64,000 nt of DNA from Bacillota bacterium (lineage in GTDB: Bacteria > Bacillota > Desulfotomaculia > Desulfotomaculales > Desulfohalotomaculaceae): positions 434,001 through 498,000 of the forward strand of contig VENI01000005.1 of the NCBI GenBank assembly GCA_009711615.1. Direction: 5' to 3'. The translations under genes were made by a program, and so were the position numbers. The notes under the pieces were generated by a model that was given only the letters and a program-made list of their open reading frames with translations, ran no database searches and was not told the DNA's origin. Shown here piece after piece: positions 55,453 through 64,000 of this stretch; position 1 is the stretch's first letter; each line of letters starts with the position of its first letter.

Positions 55453-56586
55453 TTAACTTGCAAGCTTTTCCTTCATAATTTCCACTGCTTTCTCCAGCTG
55501 CAAATCTTCTGTGGCATCCAGTGGCAGGTCTATTTTTACATCCGGTTCTATCCCTTTTTTATTAATATCGTGTTTATCAGGGGTTAAATAACGGGCGGTG
55601 GTCAGTTTTAACCCGGCACCGTTATCCAGTGGGAACACCGTCTGCACCACCCCTTTTCCAAAGCTGGTGGTACCAACCAAAGTACCTAAATTGTGATCTT
55701 TAATGGCCCCGGCCAGTATTTCCGCTGCACTGGCCGTGTGCTGGTTCTGCAGCACCACCAATGGCAGATCAAGCCCTGGTTTTTCTGCATTATAGGTGGC
55801 ATCGTCACCGGACTTGTAATCAATGTGTACTACCGGTCCTTTGGTTATGAACTGGTCTGCCACTTTAGCCACTGATCTTAATTCCCCGCCGGGATTGTTC
55901 CGTAAATCCAAAACCAACCCTTCAATATCCTTTTTCAGCAGTTTATTTAATGTCTCTGTCATCTCGTTAGGTGTATTATCGTTAAATTGTGTTAAAACTA
56001 TGTACCCTATTTCGGTGCCTTCCATCACTTTACCTTCTACAGTGGGCACCCGAATCTCTTCCCGAACCAGGGTGAATTCTTTTTGTTCATCGCCCCTTAA
56101 TACTGTTAACGATATTTCTGTACCTATCGGACCACGCATTAGATTGATGGCAGTGTCCAAGCCTATACCCTTGGCATCCTCATCATCGATTTCCGTTATT
56201 TTATCCCCGGCTTTCATGCCTGCCTCGTACGCAGGCGTTCCCTCATAAGGCCTAACCACTGTCAGATATTCATCTTCCACACCCACCAGTATGCCTAAAC
56301 CACCGAAGGAACCGTGAATTTGCTGGTTTAGTTGTTTAAAGGTTTCTGCATCAAGATATGTAGAATAAGGGTCATCCAAAGATTCCACCATACCTTGTAT
56401 TGCGCCTTCCATCATTTTGTCCGAATCTACTTCATGCAGATACTGGGTTCGTATTATAGAGACAACCTTTACCAGGTTGCCTAAACTCTGATAGTTGGAA
56501 ATCAACGTGTAGCCCGTCACACCAACGAACAGGAAAACTGCCAGTACAGCTGCGATAAGTATTCTTTTAAGTAATCGAGACCTCAA
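55453..56586 (-). CDS. ctpA: S41 carboxy-terminal processing protease
   Basis: 377 residues; TTG start behind AGGTGA. One N-terminal membrane anchor (ILIAAVLAVFLFVGVTGYTLI), a PDZ domain (about 90-170), then the catalytic core with GLVLDLRNNPGGEL, nucleophile Ser in NQHTASAEILAGA and base Lys in TSFGKGVVQ. Cleaves extracytoplasmic proteins at C-termini; B. subtilis CtpB activates sigma-K processing in sporulation. Downstream of the envC-like gene. Confidence 0.95.
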   Translation of the reverse strand: MRSRLLKRILIAAVLAVFLFVGVTGYTLISNYQSLGNLVKVVSIIRTQYLHEVDSDKMMEGAIQGMVESLDDPYSTYLDAETFKQLNQQIHGSFGGLGILVGVEDEYLTVVRPYEGTPAYEAGMKAGDKITEIDDEDAKGIGLDTAINLMRGPIGTEISLTVLRGDEQKEFTLVREEIRVPTVEGKVMEGTEIGYIVLTQFNDNTPNEMTETLNKLLKKDIEGLVLDLRNNPGGELRSVAKVADQFITKGPVVHIDYKSGDDATYNAEKPGLDLPLVVLQNQHTASAAEILAGAIKDHNLGTLVGTTSFGKGVVQTVFPLDNGAGLKLTTARYLTPDKHDINKKGIEPDVKIDLPLDATEDLQLEKAVEIMKEKLAS

Positions 56587-56683
56587 TTAATATTGTCACC
56601 TGCCTATTTTTTTACGTTTATTATACTACACCACATTGGCAAAAATTACAATAGAACAAAAAACTACAGTTTTATACAAGGAT

Positions 56684-56709
56684 AAAGGACGTGATAAACA
56701 CGCCCTTTT
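56684..56709 (-). terminator. Weak hairpin after the envC-like gene
   Basis: AAAGG(A)CGTG / CACG(C)CCTTT with one mismatch and a short T stretch on the minus strand; likely partial terminator before ctpA. Confidence 0.5.
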
Positions 56710-56720
56710 AGTTAGCTTAT

Positions 56721-57848
56721 TTATTTAAGATAATTCATCGGATTAACCACACTACCGTTTTTCCGTACAGAAAAATCCAAGTGGGGGCCGGTGGACATGC
56801 CGGTACTACCTACCTTGGCAATAACCTGGCCTTTGTTTACCCACTGGTTATAGCTGACCAACTGCCGGGAGAGGTGAGCATACAGGGAGGTTAAACCACC
56901 ACCGTGGTCAACCATTACCACTTTACCATAACCGCTCATGTACTGTACTGAAATAACTCTTCCCCCCTGGGCGGCCACCACGTTGGCACCACTGGGTGCA
57001 GCTATGTCTATACCATTGTGCATGCGGTTCTTCTTTAATATCGGGTGATAGCGCATGCCAAAAGGTGAGCTTATCCGACTGTATCCGGGCACTGGCCAGG
57101 TAAAGTCACCACCCACGTATTCAGAACCGCCATTTTCTTGGGCAATTCTACGCAGTAGTTCCTGCTCCTGCTGTTCCAGTCTGTTTAATTCCCGTTCAAA
57201 TTGTTTTAGATTATCTTGAGCTTGTCTAAGTATTTCCCTGCGCTCGCCTTGACGGGAAGCCAATTGCTGCCTGGCCCGTTCCTGCTCTTGGCGTATACTG
57301 GCCAGTTTCTTAATCTCTACTTCCAGGTCGCTTTTCTTTACTTCAAGTTTTTCTTTTTCCATCGACACTTTATCAATGATATCTTTATCCTGCTCTACTA
57401 CTTTTTTCATTAATTCCATGCGATTGATCAAATCAGAAAAACTTTGGGCTTCCAGCAGCACTTCCAGATAACTTACATCCCCTGCCTGGTACAACCCCTT
57501 TAGCCGTTTCATTAACAGCTCAGTTGTCTCCTGCAGTTCTTCCTCTGTTAATTCTATTTCCTGGGCTGTCTTCTTTAGCTTATCTTCAGTTAGTGCAATG
57601 CTGTAATTTAAATTCTCTATTTCGTTGACTTTTTTGTTAATAGATGAATTAAGGGTAGCCACTTGGGATGCAATGCTATTCACTTCACTCTTTTTCTGGT
57701 TAACTATTTGTTTAGTTTCTTGGGCTTTATTTTGTATTTCTCTTAATTGATCCTCCAGGTCAGACCCTGCAGCAGCTGTTATTGTGCCAGTGAGGAGACT
57801 GGCAGACAAACCGAAAACTAAAATTTTTTTCCACTTGCCGGAGTTCAC
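56721..57848 (-). CDS. EnvC/M23 murein-hydrolase-type protein
   Basis: 375 residues from GTG 57848, 7 nt after GGAGG; the ATG two codons earlier is too close to it. Signal peptide ([20 protein letters not shown]). Long coiled coil at about 25-235 (heptads of Leu/Ile, Glu, Lys and Gln), then a C-terminal LytM/M23 domain with [25 protein letters not shown] and GPHLDFSV. In the last motif the usual zinc-ligand His of HLH is Asp. It is encoded next to ftsEX, whose complex activates such proteins at the septum in other bacteria. Confidence 0.92.
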   Translation of the reverse strand: MNSGKWKKILVFGLSASLLTGTITAAAGSDLEDQLREIQNKAQETKQIVNQKKSEVNSIASQVATLNSSINKKVNEIENLNYSIALTEDKLKKTAQEIELTEEELQETTELLMKRLKGLYQAGDVSYLEVLLEAQSFSDLINRMELMKKVVEQDKDIIDKVSMEKEKLEVKKSDLEVEIKKLASIRQEQERARQQLASRQGERREILRQAQDNLKQFERELNRLEQQEQELLRRIAQENGGSEYVGGDFTWPVPGYSRISSPFGMRYHPILKKNRMHNGIDIAAPSGANVVAAQGGRVISVQYMSGYGKVVMVDHGGGLTSLYAHLSRQLVSYNQWVNKGQVIAKVGSTGMSTGPHLDFSVRKNGSVVNPMNYLK

Positions 57849-57869
57849 AGGCATAACCTCCCGTCTCGA

Positions 57870-58763
57870 TTACGCTTTTTCATCTTTTAAAAACCGGTGA
57901 ATTGATATTAAACTGCCAAAGACACCAATAAATAATCCTAACCCCAATAGCACCACCAGTATGTTGGTCAGTACCTGCTGGCCGGTTACCAGGGTAATGA
58001 AAGACAGCGAAGTACCTAGCTTGTTAACCAGTGCAGCATAACTCAGGTTTACCACTGCAATGGCCAACAGTGAACCCAGCACGCCCATTATTAAACCTTC
58101 TAACAGGAAGGGCATCCGAATGTACCAGTTGGTGGCCCCAAGCATTTTCATAATGGCGATTTCCCTACGCCTAGCAAACACAGACATGCGGATGCTGGTG
58201 GCAATAAGGAATATCGCAGCCACTCCCAGAATACCCAGTAGGGTCATACTTGATAGCCGCAGCCAATGGGTGATAGATAGTAACTTTTCCACCACACCTT
58301 TTCCGTAACGCACTGTTTCAACGCCTTCCAGTTGCTCGAAGGATTTAGCCAGTGGTACCACCTGGTCAGCTTTTTCTGCTTTAATGCGGTAGGCATCGGG
58401 AAAAGGGTTTTCTTCCAAATTCTCTAATATCTCACCCCGACTACCAAAACTCTGCTTCATTTCCTGCAATGCTGTCTCTCGGGAAACATATTTTAATTCC
58501 GCCACTCCAGTGGTGGCGCTAATTTCATTACCCACTTCTTTCACTTGGTTATACTCCAAGTCTTCTTGCAAAAACACACTAATTTCTAACTTAGATTCCA
58601 AGCGCTCGGCTAAATAATCCGCATTCATTACCAGCAGCACCGAACCACCTAAAATAATTAAGGATACTGCCACTATTGAGACTGAGGCCAGCGTCATCCA
58701 ACCGTTGCGCAGCAGGCCAATCAATGCTTCCCGCACACTGTTTATGGGCGTACTAAAACGCAA
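57870..58763 (-). CDS. ftsX: Cell division protein FtsX
   Basis: 297 residues from TTG 58763 behind GGGGTG, overlapping ftsE by 11 nt; longer starts inside ftsE are less likely. Four membrane helices: one at about 25-48, then an extracytoplasmic loop with [10 protein letters not shown] and [10 protein letters not shown], and three C-terminal helices with [28 protein letters not shown]. Partner of FtsE; transmits ATP-driven changes to the murein hydrolase outside. Confidence 0.95.
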   Translation of the reverse strand: MRFSTPINSVREALIGLLRNGWMTLASVSIVAVSLIILGGSVLLVMNADYLAERLESKLEISVFLQEDLEYNQVKEVGNEISATTGVAELKYVSRETALQEMKQSFGSRGEILENLEENPFPDAYRIKAEKADQVVPLAKSFEQLEGVETVRYGKGVVEKLLSITHWLRLSSMTLLGILGVAAIFLIATSIRMSVFARRREIAIMKMLGATNWYIRMPFLLEGLIMGVLGSLLAIAVVNLSYAALVNKLGTSLSFITLVTGQQVLTNILVVLLGLGLFIGVFGSLISIHRFLKDEKA

Positions 58764-59439
58764 TGTTGTACACCCCACTCTCTTCATCGCTGATAACTTT
58801 GCCATTGGTCATTTTTACCACCCGACGCTTCATACTGTCCACAATATCCCAAGCGTGGGTAGACATTATTACAGTGGTACCGTTACGATTAATATCGTTA
58901 AACAAATTCATTATACCTTGGGTTGTATCCGGATCCAGATTGCCTGTGGGTTCATCGGCCAATATAAGCATCGGGTTGTTTATTATGGCCCGGGCTATAC
59001 CCACCCGCTGCTGTTCACCGCCGGATATTTGCGCCGGGTAGTTATTAGCCTTGTCCAACATGCCCACCCGTTCCAAAACCGCTGGTACAGCTTTGCGAAT
59101 GTATTTACGGGAGGCACCGGTTACCTCTAGGGCAAAACTAACATTCTCTGCCACTGTTTTTTGAGGTAGTAGACGAAAGTCTTGAAATACCATGCCAATT
59201 TTCCTGCGCAAATGTGGAATTTCCCTGGGGCGCATGCGCGCAACATTTTTACCATTAAACATTAGTTGTCCCCGACTGGGAAGTTCTTCCCTGGTGATCA
59301 ACTTCATTAATGTAGATTTACCAGCCCCACTGGGGCCCACCAAAAAAACAAATTCACCTTTATGAATACGCAGGGTAATATCAGATACCGCTTTTATCTC
59401 GTTGTCATATGCTTTGGTCACGTTGTAGAAGTGTATCAA
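58753..59439 (-). CDS. ftsE: Cell division ATP-binding protein FtsE
   Basis: 228 residues; TTG start behind GAAGGTGGT. Walker [16 protein letters not shown], signature [15 protein letters not shown], Walker [13 protein letters not shown], His-switch STHAWD. FtsE-specific start [17 protein letters not shown]. First gene of the ftsE-ftsX-envC-like-ctpA run. Confidence 0.97.
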   Translation of the reverse strand: MIHFYNVTKAYDNEIKAVSDITLRIHKGEFVFLVGPSGAGKSTLMKLITREELPSRGQLMFNGKNVARMRPREIPHLRRKIGMVFQDFRLLPQKTVAENVSFALEVTGASRKYIRKAVPAVLERVGMLDKANNYPAQISGGEQQRVGIARAIINNPMLILADEPTGNLDPDTTQGIMNLFNDINRNGTTVIMSTHAWDIVDSMKRRVVKMTNGKVISDEESGVYNIAF

Positions 59440-59588
59440 CTACTTGCACCACCTTCATACTGCTTTTGTCAATGTTGTCAATATATTCCTAAATATTTTG
59501 AAAGTTCTCCACAACTTTTAATACTTTCGACAGCAAAGGGCATTATCCTTTTCATAAAAGGTAAATATTTCAAGAATTTATTGGAAAA

Positions 59589-59629
59589 AGCACCAAAAAA
59601 GGCCGCCTTAGGCGACCTTTTTTGGTGCT
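59589..59629. terminator. Bidirectional terminator after the MFS gene
   Basis: AGCACCAAAAAAGG(C)CGCC / GGCG(A)CCTTTTTTGGTGCT with a TTA loop; internal A and T runs. It ends the transketolase-DsrE-MFS transcript and separates it from ftsE. Confidence 0.85.
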
Positions 59630-59644
59630 TCGGTTCTTAAATCC

Positions 59645-60805
59645 TTATTTTTTACGAGAAACGATATAGAAAATAAACGCAAGGACCGCAGGAATGGTAG
59701 AGAATAGGTACATTGTGCCGTAGCCTGTGAACTGTGCCACCGCCCCCCAAGCCACTGAACCTAGACCGATGCCCAGGTCAAAGGCGGAAAAAAAGGTACC
59801 ATTGGCTGCGCCCCGGCGGTGGGGCGGTACATCCTGCACCGTCATAGCCTGCATGCTGGGGTGAACTGCACCAAAGCCCAGGGCGTAGACCACTGCCACC
59901 AACAAAAACATCGGTAGTCCTTCAGCTTGGCTTAAGATTGCCATACCAGCAACCACCAGCACCAAACCAGGTATCATCACGATGTCATAACCTTTTCTAT
60001 CCAGTAGCATACCAGTTATGGGGCGGGTAAGGGTCAGCACCACTGCATATACACTAAAAAATATCCCGATGTTCTCAATACCCATCTGCCCGGCAAAAAG
60101 GGCAATGAAGGAAACTATTGCCCCGTAAGTGGTGGTAGTTAAAAATATCACCACAGCCGGTCGGTATGAGCGGGGTTCAAACATGGTATTAAAACTTCTG
60201 GCTTTGGGCTGTGGTTCTTCACTTTTCAGGTTGGTTTTTATAGCTAAGCTGAAAATCAAACTCAGCACTGCCAGTGCCGCAGATGTAAAAAACAGCGTAG
60301 GAAAACCATATGTATTAATTAAGAATAAACCAACTGCCGGCGCCACAGCCATGGATATGGTTGGGGCCATGCCAAAAAAGCCCATTCCTTCTCCCAGGCG
60401 AGGTTTGGGCACTACATCGGCAGCCAGTGTTCCGGCAGCGGTGGTGTTTGCTCCCCAACCAATACCGTGTAAAAAGCGTAGCGCCAGCAGAATGAATACT
60501 GTGGGTGCCCAATTGTAAGCCAACGTTGAAATAACAAAAATTATAATGCCCCCAACAAGCAACGCCTTACGGCCGTAAGTTCCCACCATCTGCCCCACAA
60601 AGGGCCTTACTATCACCGCAGAAACCGTGAATATACCTATTACCAGCCCAACAACACTTTCTTGCCCGCCCAGTTGTTTAACGTATACCGGCATTGTCGG
60701 CAACAGCATTTGAAAGCCCAAAAAGATAGCAAAGTTAGCCAGGATAATTAAGATAAAATCCCGAGTCCACAGCGGTGCTGCCTGGATGTTTTGTTTTTCT
60801 TCCAA
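59645..60805 (-). CDS. MFS transporter
   Basis: 386 residues; TTG start behind AAGGGTGA. Twelve membrane helices, the loop 2-3 motif GQMVGTYGRKALLVGG (about 72-87) and GAVHPSMQAMTVQDVPPHRRGAANG in the second half. Drug or small-molecule exporter of the YfcJ/Bcr-like type; substrate unknown. Downstream of the DsrE-like gene with 12 nt spacing. Confidence 0.9.
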   Translation of the reverse strand: MEEKQNIQAAPLWTRDFILIILANFAIFLGFQMLLPTMPVYVKQLGGQESVVGLVIGIFTVSAVIVRPFVGQMVGTYGRKALLVGGIIIFVISTLAYNWAPTVFILLALRFLHGIGWGANTTAAGTLAADVVPKPRLGEGMGFFGMAPTISMAVAPAVGLFLINTYGFPTLFFTSAALAVLSLIFSLAIKTNLKSEEPQPKARSFNTMFEPRSYRPAVVIFLTTTTYGAIVSFIALFAGQMGIENIGIFFSVYAVVLTLTRPITGMLLDRKGYDIVMIPGLVLVVAGMAILSQAEGLPMFLLVAVVYALGFGAVHPSMQAMTVQDVPPHRRGAANGTFFSAFDLGIGLGSVAWGAVAQFTGYGTMYLFSTIPAVLAFIFYIVSRKK

Positions 60806-60817
60806 ATCAATTCACCC

Positions 60818-61156
60818 TTATACTGTTAGTACTTTACATCCTGACTTAAGATATCCTGTTAATGGCTCTCCCATGTATATTACTTCAAGACCGAGTTTCT
60901 CCAGTTGTACGGTCACCCCGTAAAGGTCGGCACACCTTCTACAAGCCAATACCTCCACACCACTGTCCTTAATTTCTGCTATATGCTGCTGCAGCTCGGT
61001 ATCAGCTGCAAGCAGTTCAGTTGACGGCCCCCATACAACTAAGGTTACCTCATCCCACCAGCCTTTACGCTTGGAATTCAAAGTGTACATAAAAGCCATT
61101 TTAAAAGCCACTTCTCTATCTCGACTGGTCCATACAACAACTAATTTATCTTTCAA
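60818..61156 (-). CDS. DsrE-family protein
   Basis: 112 residues; TTG start, ribosome binding site AAGGGG somewhat far (12 nt). DsrE/F-like fold: KLVVVWTSRDREVAFKMAFMY, VTLVVWGPSTELLA, LQQHIAEIKDSGVEVLACRRCADLYGV, GLEVIYMGEPLTGYLKSG. Cysteines at CRRC and near the end could carry persulfide, but no Tus/Dsr partners are adjacent, so the role is open. Confidence 0.82.
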   Translation of the reverse strand: MKDKLVVVWTSRDREVAFKMAFMYTLNSKRKGWWDEVTLVVWGPSTELLAADTELQQHIAEIKDSGVEVLACRRCADLYGVTVQLEKLGLEVIYMGEPLTGYLKSGCKVLTV

Positions 61157-61172
61157 AATGTATTTATTCCCC

Positions 61173-62123
61173 TTACTTTTTGCTTTTCTTCTCCATCACC
61201 TTACTTACCGCTTCGATGATGCCGCTGGCTGTTAGGTTGTAGTGTTCTAGCAGTTCCGCAGGTTTTCCGGATTCACCGAAAGTGTCACGCACACCCACTC
61301 GCTTCAATGGCACCGGGTAATGCTCGCTTAATGTTTCCGCCACTGCACTGCCCAAACCGCCGATAATGCTGTGCTCTTCAGCAGTAACCACCGCTCCGGT
61401 TTCTCTTGCTGCATCCACCACCGCAGTTATATCCAGCGGTTTAATGGTGTGTACGTCCAGCACCTGGGCATTAATGCCTTCCTTGGCCAGTTGCTCTGCT
61501 GCCTCCAAAGCAGCAGACACCATAATACCGGTGGCAATGATGGTAACATGGTCGCCATCCCTTAACTTAACTGCTTCCCCGGGGTTAAACTTAAAGTTTT
61601 CTTTGTCATGTATCACCGGTACACCGGACCGTCCCAAACGGATGTACACCGGGCCATCAATTTCTGCCGCTGCCCTAATGGCCCCTTCGGTCTCCACAGC
61701 ATCAGCAGGAACAAATACAGTGAAACCTGGCAGCGCCCGCATGATGGCAATGTCCTCAATGGACTGGTGTGAGCCACCGTCTTCACCCACAGTAATACCG
61801 GCGTGGGTGGCGGCAATTTTTACGTTTAACTTAGGGTAGGCAATGCTGTTGCGCACCTGGTCGTAAGCTCTGCCGGTGGCAAATACCGCAAAAGTACTGC
61901 AAAAGGGAATTTTACCCGCAGCAGCCAACCCGGCCCCAGTGCCCATCATGTTGGCTTCGGCAATACCCATATTAAAAAACCGTTCCGGATAGTGTTTACT
62001 AAAGTCATGGGTTTTGGTGGATTTGGACAAATCAGCATCCAGCACCACAACATTCGGGTTCTCTTTACCCAACGCTAAAAGCGTTTCACCATATGCTTCT
62101 CGAGTTGCAATCTTTTTGCTCAA
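61173..62123 (-). CDS. Transketolase, C-terminal subunit
   Basis: 316 residues from TTG 62123 (MSKKIATREAYGETL) behind AGAGAGG. Contains the pyrimidine-binding half with the cofactor-activating Glu region (NMGIAEANMMGTGAGLA), FATGRAYDQVRNSIAY, GEDGGSHQSIEDIAIMRALPG and the C-terminal domain IIATGIMVSAALEAAEQLA. Works with the separate N-terminal subunit encoded upstream; such split transketolases are common in Clostridia and Archaea. Non-oxidative pentose phosphate pathway. Confidence 0.95.
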   Translation of the reverse strand: MSKKIATREAYGETLLALGKENPNVVVLDADLSKSTKTHDFSKHYPERFFNMGIAEANMMGTGAGLAAAGKIPFCSTFAVFATGRAYDQVRNSIAYPKLNVKIAATHAGITVGEDGGSHQSIEDIAIMRALPGFTVFVPADAVETEGAIRAAAEIDGPVYIRLGRSGVPVIHDKENFKFNPGEAVKLRDGDHVTIIATGIMVSAALEAAEQLAKEGINAQVLDVHTIKPLDITAVVDAARETGAVVTAEEHSIIGGLGSAVAETLSEHYPVPLKRVGVRDTFGESGKPAELLEHYNLTASGIIEAVSKVMEKKSKK

Positions 62124-62153
62124 CGCTAATACCTCTCTTTCAATTATCTGTTT

Positions 62154-62318
62154 ACGGGGCGGCATGGAAACCGCCCCCTACATGTTTATAATAAAATTAT
62201 CGATTGATATCTCTGTAGGGGTTCTATTTATCGAAACCTCACCTGCATTATTTCATTCATTAACATGCATTCACCCTACACATGGTTCCTTAACGGGCTT
62301 GATGAATCAAGCCCCTAC
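62154..62318. repeat. Two hairpin repeats between transketolase genes
   Basis: In the 276-nt gap: GGGGCGGCATGGAAACCGCCCC-CTAC (about 62154-62182) and GGGCTTGATGAATCAAGCCC-CTAC (about 62294-62318). A degraded copy TGTAGGGGTTC...GAAACCTC lies between (62212-62240). Confidence 0.8.
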
Positions 62319-62399
62319 TGCCCACTAGTAATTATTATCGGTTTGCATGCATACTACATGCACCCTTTCCACTTTCCAACTTTCTACTTCCCAACTTTT

Positions 62400-63218
62400 T
62401 CACGCCAGCTCTTCTAACGCTTGCGCCACCTGTTCTTCGCTTGGCGCCTTGCCATGCCAACCCACTTGGTCTTCCATGAAGGATACCCCTTTGCCTTTTA
62501 CTGTTTGGGATACTATCATGGTGGGTTTGCCTTTGGTCTGCTTTGCTTCTTCCACTGCATTTAATATCTGTTCCATGTTGTGGCCGTCAATCTCTATTAC
62601 ATGCCAACCAAAGGCGCGCCATTTGTCAGCCACCGGTTCAGGTGACATTACTTCTTCCACTTTTCCATCTATCTGCATCTTGTTATGATCCAAGAATGCG
62701 GTTAGGTTATCCAATTGGTAGTGACCGCTGGCCATGGCTGCTTCCCATATTTGTCCCTCTTGAATTTCACCGTCACCAACTAAAACATATACTCGGTAGT
62801 CCTTTTTATCCAGTTTGCCGGCCAGTGCCATACCATTGGCCACTGACAAACCCTGTCCCAGTGAGCCGGTAGACATTTCCACCCCGGGCACTTTTTTCAT
62901 GTCTGGGTGCCCCTGCAATTTACTACCCAACTTGCGCAACGTTTTTAACTCTTCCTTGTCAAAGTAACCCTTCTCTGCCAAGGCAGCATACAGCACCGGG
63001 GCAGCATGTCCTTTACTTAGCACAAACCTGTCCCTTTCCGGCCACTTTGGCTCATCCGGCTTTATATTCATCACTTCAAAATAAAGGGCGGCAGCAATAT
63101 CTGCCGCGGAAAGTGAGCCACCGGGGTGACCAGAGCCGGCTTCACCCAGCATGGTGACAATATCCCGGCGTATTGTTTTTGCCTTGTCCTGCAGTTCCTG
63201 CAGCCGGTTTTGATTCAT
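62400..63218 (-). CDS. Transketolase, N-terminal subunit
   Basis: 272 residues; ATG behind GGAGGGG. Thiamine-diphosphate half: [56 protein letters not shown] and the ThDP motif [18 protein letters not shown]...[10 protein letters not shown]. Forms an active enzyme with the C-terminal subunit downstream. Confidence 0.96.
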   Translation of the reverse strand: MNQNRLQELQDKAKTIRRDIVTMLGEAGSGHPGGSLSAADIAAALYFEVMNIKPDEPKWPERDRFVLSKGHAAPVLYAALAEKGYFDKEELKTLRKLGSKLQGHPDMKKVPGVEMSTGSLGQGLSVANGMALAGKLDKKDYRVYVLVGDGEIQEGQIWEAAMASGHYQLDNLTAFLDHNKMQIDGKVEEVMSPEPVADKWRAFGWHVIEIDGHNMEQILNAVEEAKQTKGKPTMIVSQTVKGKGVSFMEDQVGWHGKAPSEEQVAQALEELA

Positions 63219-63245
63219 ATGTATTCCCCTCCAGTTAATTTTTTT

Positions 63246-63344
63246 GGAATTCAGTACTCAGAATTCATAAGTATCTACATTCTTTAAATATTTTTACAGA
63301 TTTTCTATTCTGACTCCTGACCTATGTCTCCTGACTCCTAATCA
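63246..63344. repeat. CTGACTCCTGA-type repeats
   Basis: GAATTCAGTACTCAGAATTCA (about 63246-63267) and TATTCTGACTCCTGACCTATG followed by TCTCCTGACTCCTAATCAT (about 63306-63344), the latter directly beyond the stop of the YitT gene. Confidence 0.8.
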
Positions 63345-64000
63345 TCATTTCTTATAAGCAGTCATTTGCTTAAAACCTTCTCCTATCACTTCGTGCACAT
63401 CAGTGGTAATTACAAAGGCCCTTGGGTCTGCCTCGTGAATAATGTCTTTCAGTTTGGATACCTCACTGCGGTGTACCACCGAGAGCAAAACATGCCTGTT
63501 ACTGCCTGTATACATCCCCCGGGCATTCCAGATGGTTGCACCCCGGTGCAGTTCTTTAGTTAGCTTATCCCCCACCGCCCTGGGGTCGTTGGTAATAATG
63601 ATAAAGCCCTTGGCATAGGAAAAGCCGTCCTGGACCATGTCTATCACCTTGGCTATGGTGAAAGTACAGATTAAGGCATACATAGCCAGTTCCCATGAAT
63701 TAAAGACAATACCGGCGGATACTACCACCATGGCATCCACCATGAACAGCATCTGCCCAATATCAAGACCGATATAAGAACGTAGTATGGCCGCTGCCAT
63801 ATCAGTACCACCGGTGGTGCTTTTATTACGAAACACCAAACCCAAGCCCAGGCCGGCTAACACCCCGCCATAGATAGTGGCCAGTAACAGGTTGTCTGTG
63901 GGGGCATGCAGAAAGGGTGCGGTAAGGTCAATGGCCAGTGCCACCGCTATGGTGCCATACAGCGAGTGTAGTATAAACCCCCATCCCAAGCGTAAAAAGC
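63345..64000 (-). CDS. YitT-family membrane protein, 5' end outside window
   Basis: At least 218 codons; the frame stays open to the right edge (FLRLGWGF before the first visible TTG), so the N-terminus is missing. DUF161 repeats in the membrane part (LLLATIYGGVLAGLGLGLVFRNKSTTGGTDMAA, MLFMVDAMVVVSAGIVFNSWELAMYALI) and a C-terminal DUF2179 cytoplasmic domain (IITNDPRAVGDKLTKELHRGATI, DPRAFVITTDVHEVIGEGF). Function of YitT proteins is unknown. Confidence 0.9.
   Translation of the reverse strand, partial: FLRLGWGFILHSLYGTIAVALAIDLTAPFLHAPTDNLLLATIYGGVLAGLGLGLVFRNKSTTGGTDMAAAILRSYIGLDIGQMLFMVDAMVVVSAGIVFNSWELAMYALICTFTIAKVIDMVQDGFSYAKGFIIITNDPRAVGDKLTKELHRGATIWNARGMYTGSNRHVLLSVVHRSEVSKLKDIIHEADPRAFVITTDVHEVIGEGFKQMTAYKK

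Overview
The window looks like the chromosome of an anaerobic, low-to-mid GC Firmicute. Desulfotomaculum and related Peptococcaceae/Desulfotomaculales are the best guess. The reasons are Gram-positive-type genes (secG, whiA, yvcK, rapZ, a MinJ-like PDZ protein, ctpA), many TTG/GTG starts behind strong purine-rich ribosome binding sites, a membrane pyrophosphatase, sigma-54, and several families of short dispersed intergenic repeats. The genus is inference. No tRNA, rRNA, CRISPR array or intact insertion sequence was seen.

Left part (1-9 kb), accessory. It holds the 5' part of a large, cysteine-rich secreted protein, a secreted protein joining a copper-amine-oxidase-type stalk domain to a rhodanese domain, and three tandem NarL-like receiver proteins with no kinase nearby. 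The first receiver gene is preceded by a GEMM (cyclic-di-GMP-type) riboswitch; the last has lost its DNA-binding domain and its phospho-Asp. A lipoprotein, a small unknown protein, an AraC regulator and a GNAT acetyltransferase follow.

9-31 kb, housekeeping, nearly all on the minus strand. smpB and the tmRNA gene are adjacent, then an HD protein and a structured unexplained element. Next comes the run rpoN-gap-pgk-tpiA-gpmI-eno-secG-hppA in transcription order. Upstream of that lie whiA, yvcK, rapZ, a ROK glucokinase, a HAD phosphatase and uvrC.

31-45 kb, probable island between uvrC and uvrA/uvrB. It contains a TetR repressor with a near-ideal promoter overlapped by a 16-4-16 palindrome, then a membrane-fusion lipoprotein and an ABC-2 permease with no ATPase. 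A visibly AT-rich ten-gene glycan cluster follows: two GalE-like epimerases, an initiating sugar-phosphate transferase, a 4,6-dehydratase, a UDP-sulfoquinovose synthase-like enzyme, a flippase and four GT4 glycosyltransferases. No Wzy polymerase was seen. The likely product is a sulfonated surface glycan, which is the most interesting prediction here.

45-64 kb. uvrA and uvrB, a sugar-binding-type lipoprotein with three Gln/Gly-rich tracts, DUF2508 and DUF3243 proteins, a family-4 uracil-DNA glycosylase, and a 45-residue membrane protein. The cell-envelope set ftsE-ftsX-envC-like-ctpA comes next, with the MinJ-like gene behind a terminator. Last are an MFS transporter, a DsrE-like protein, a split transketolase and a YitT-family protein cut by the right edge.

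Intergenic regions carry at least four short repeat families, described as separate features. Two of them supply the C-terminal residues and stop codons of neighbouring genes. Coordinates follow the start codon best supported by a ribosome binding site, so several genes are shorter than their longest open frame.
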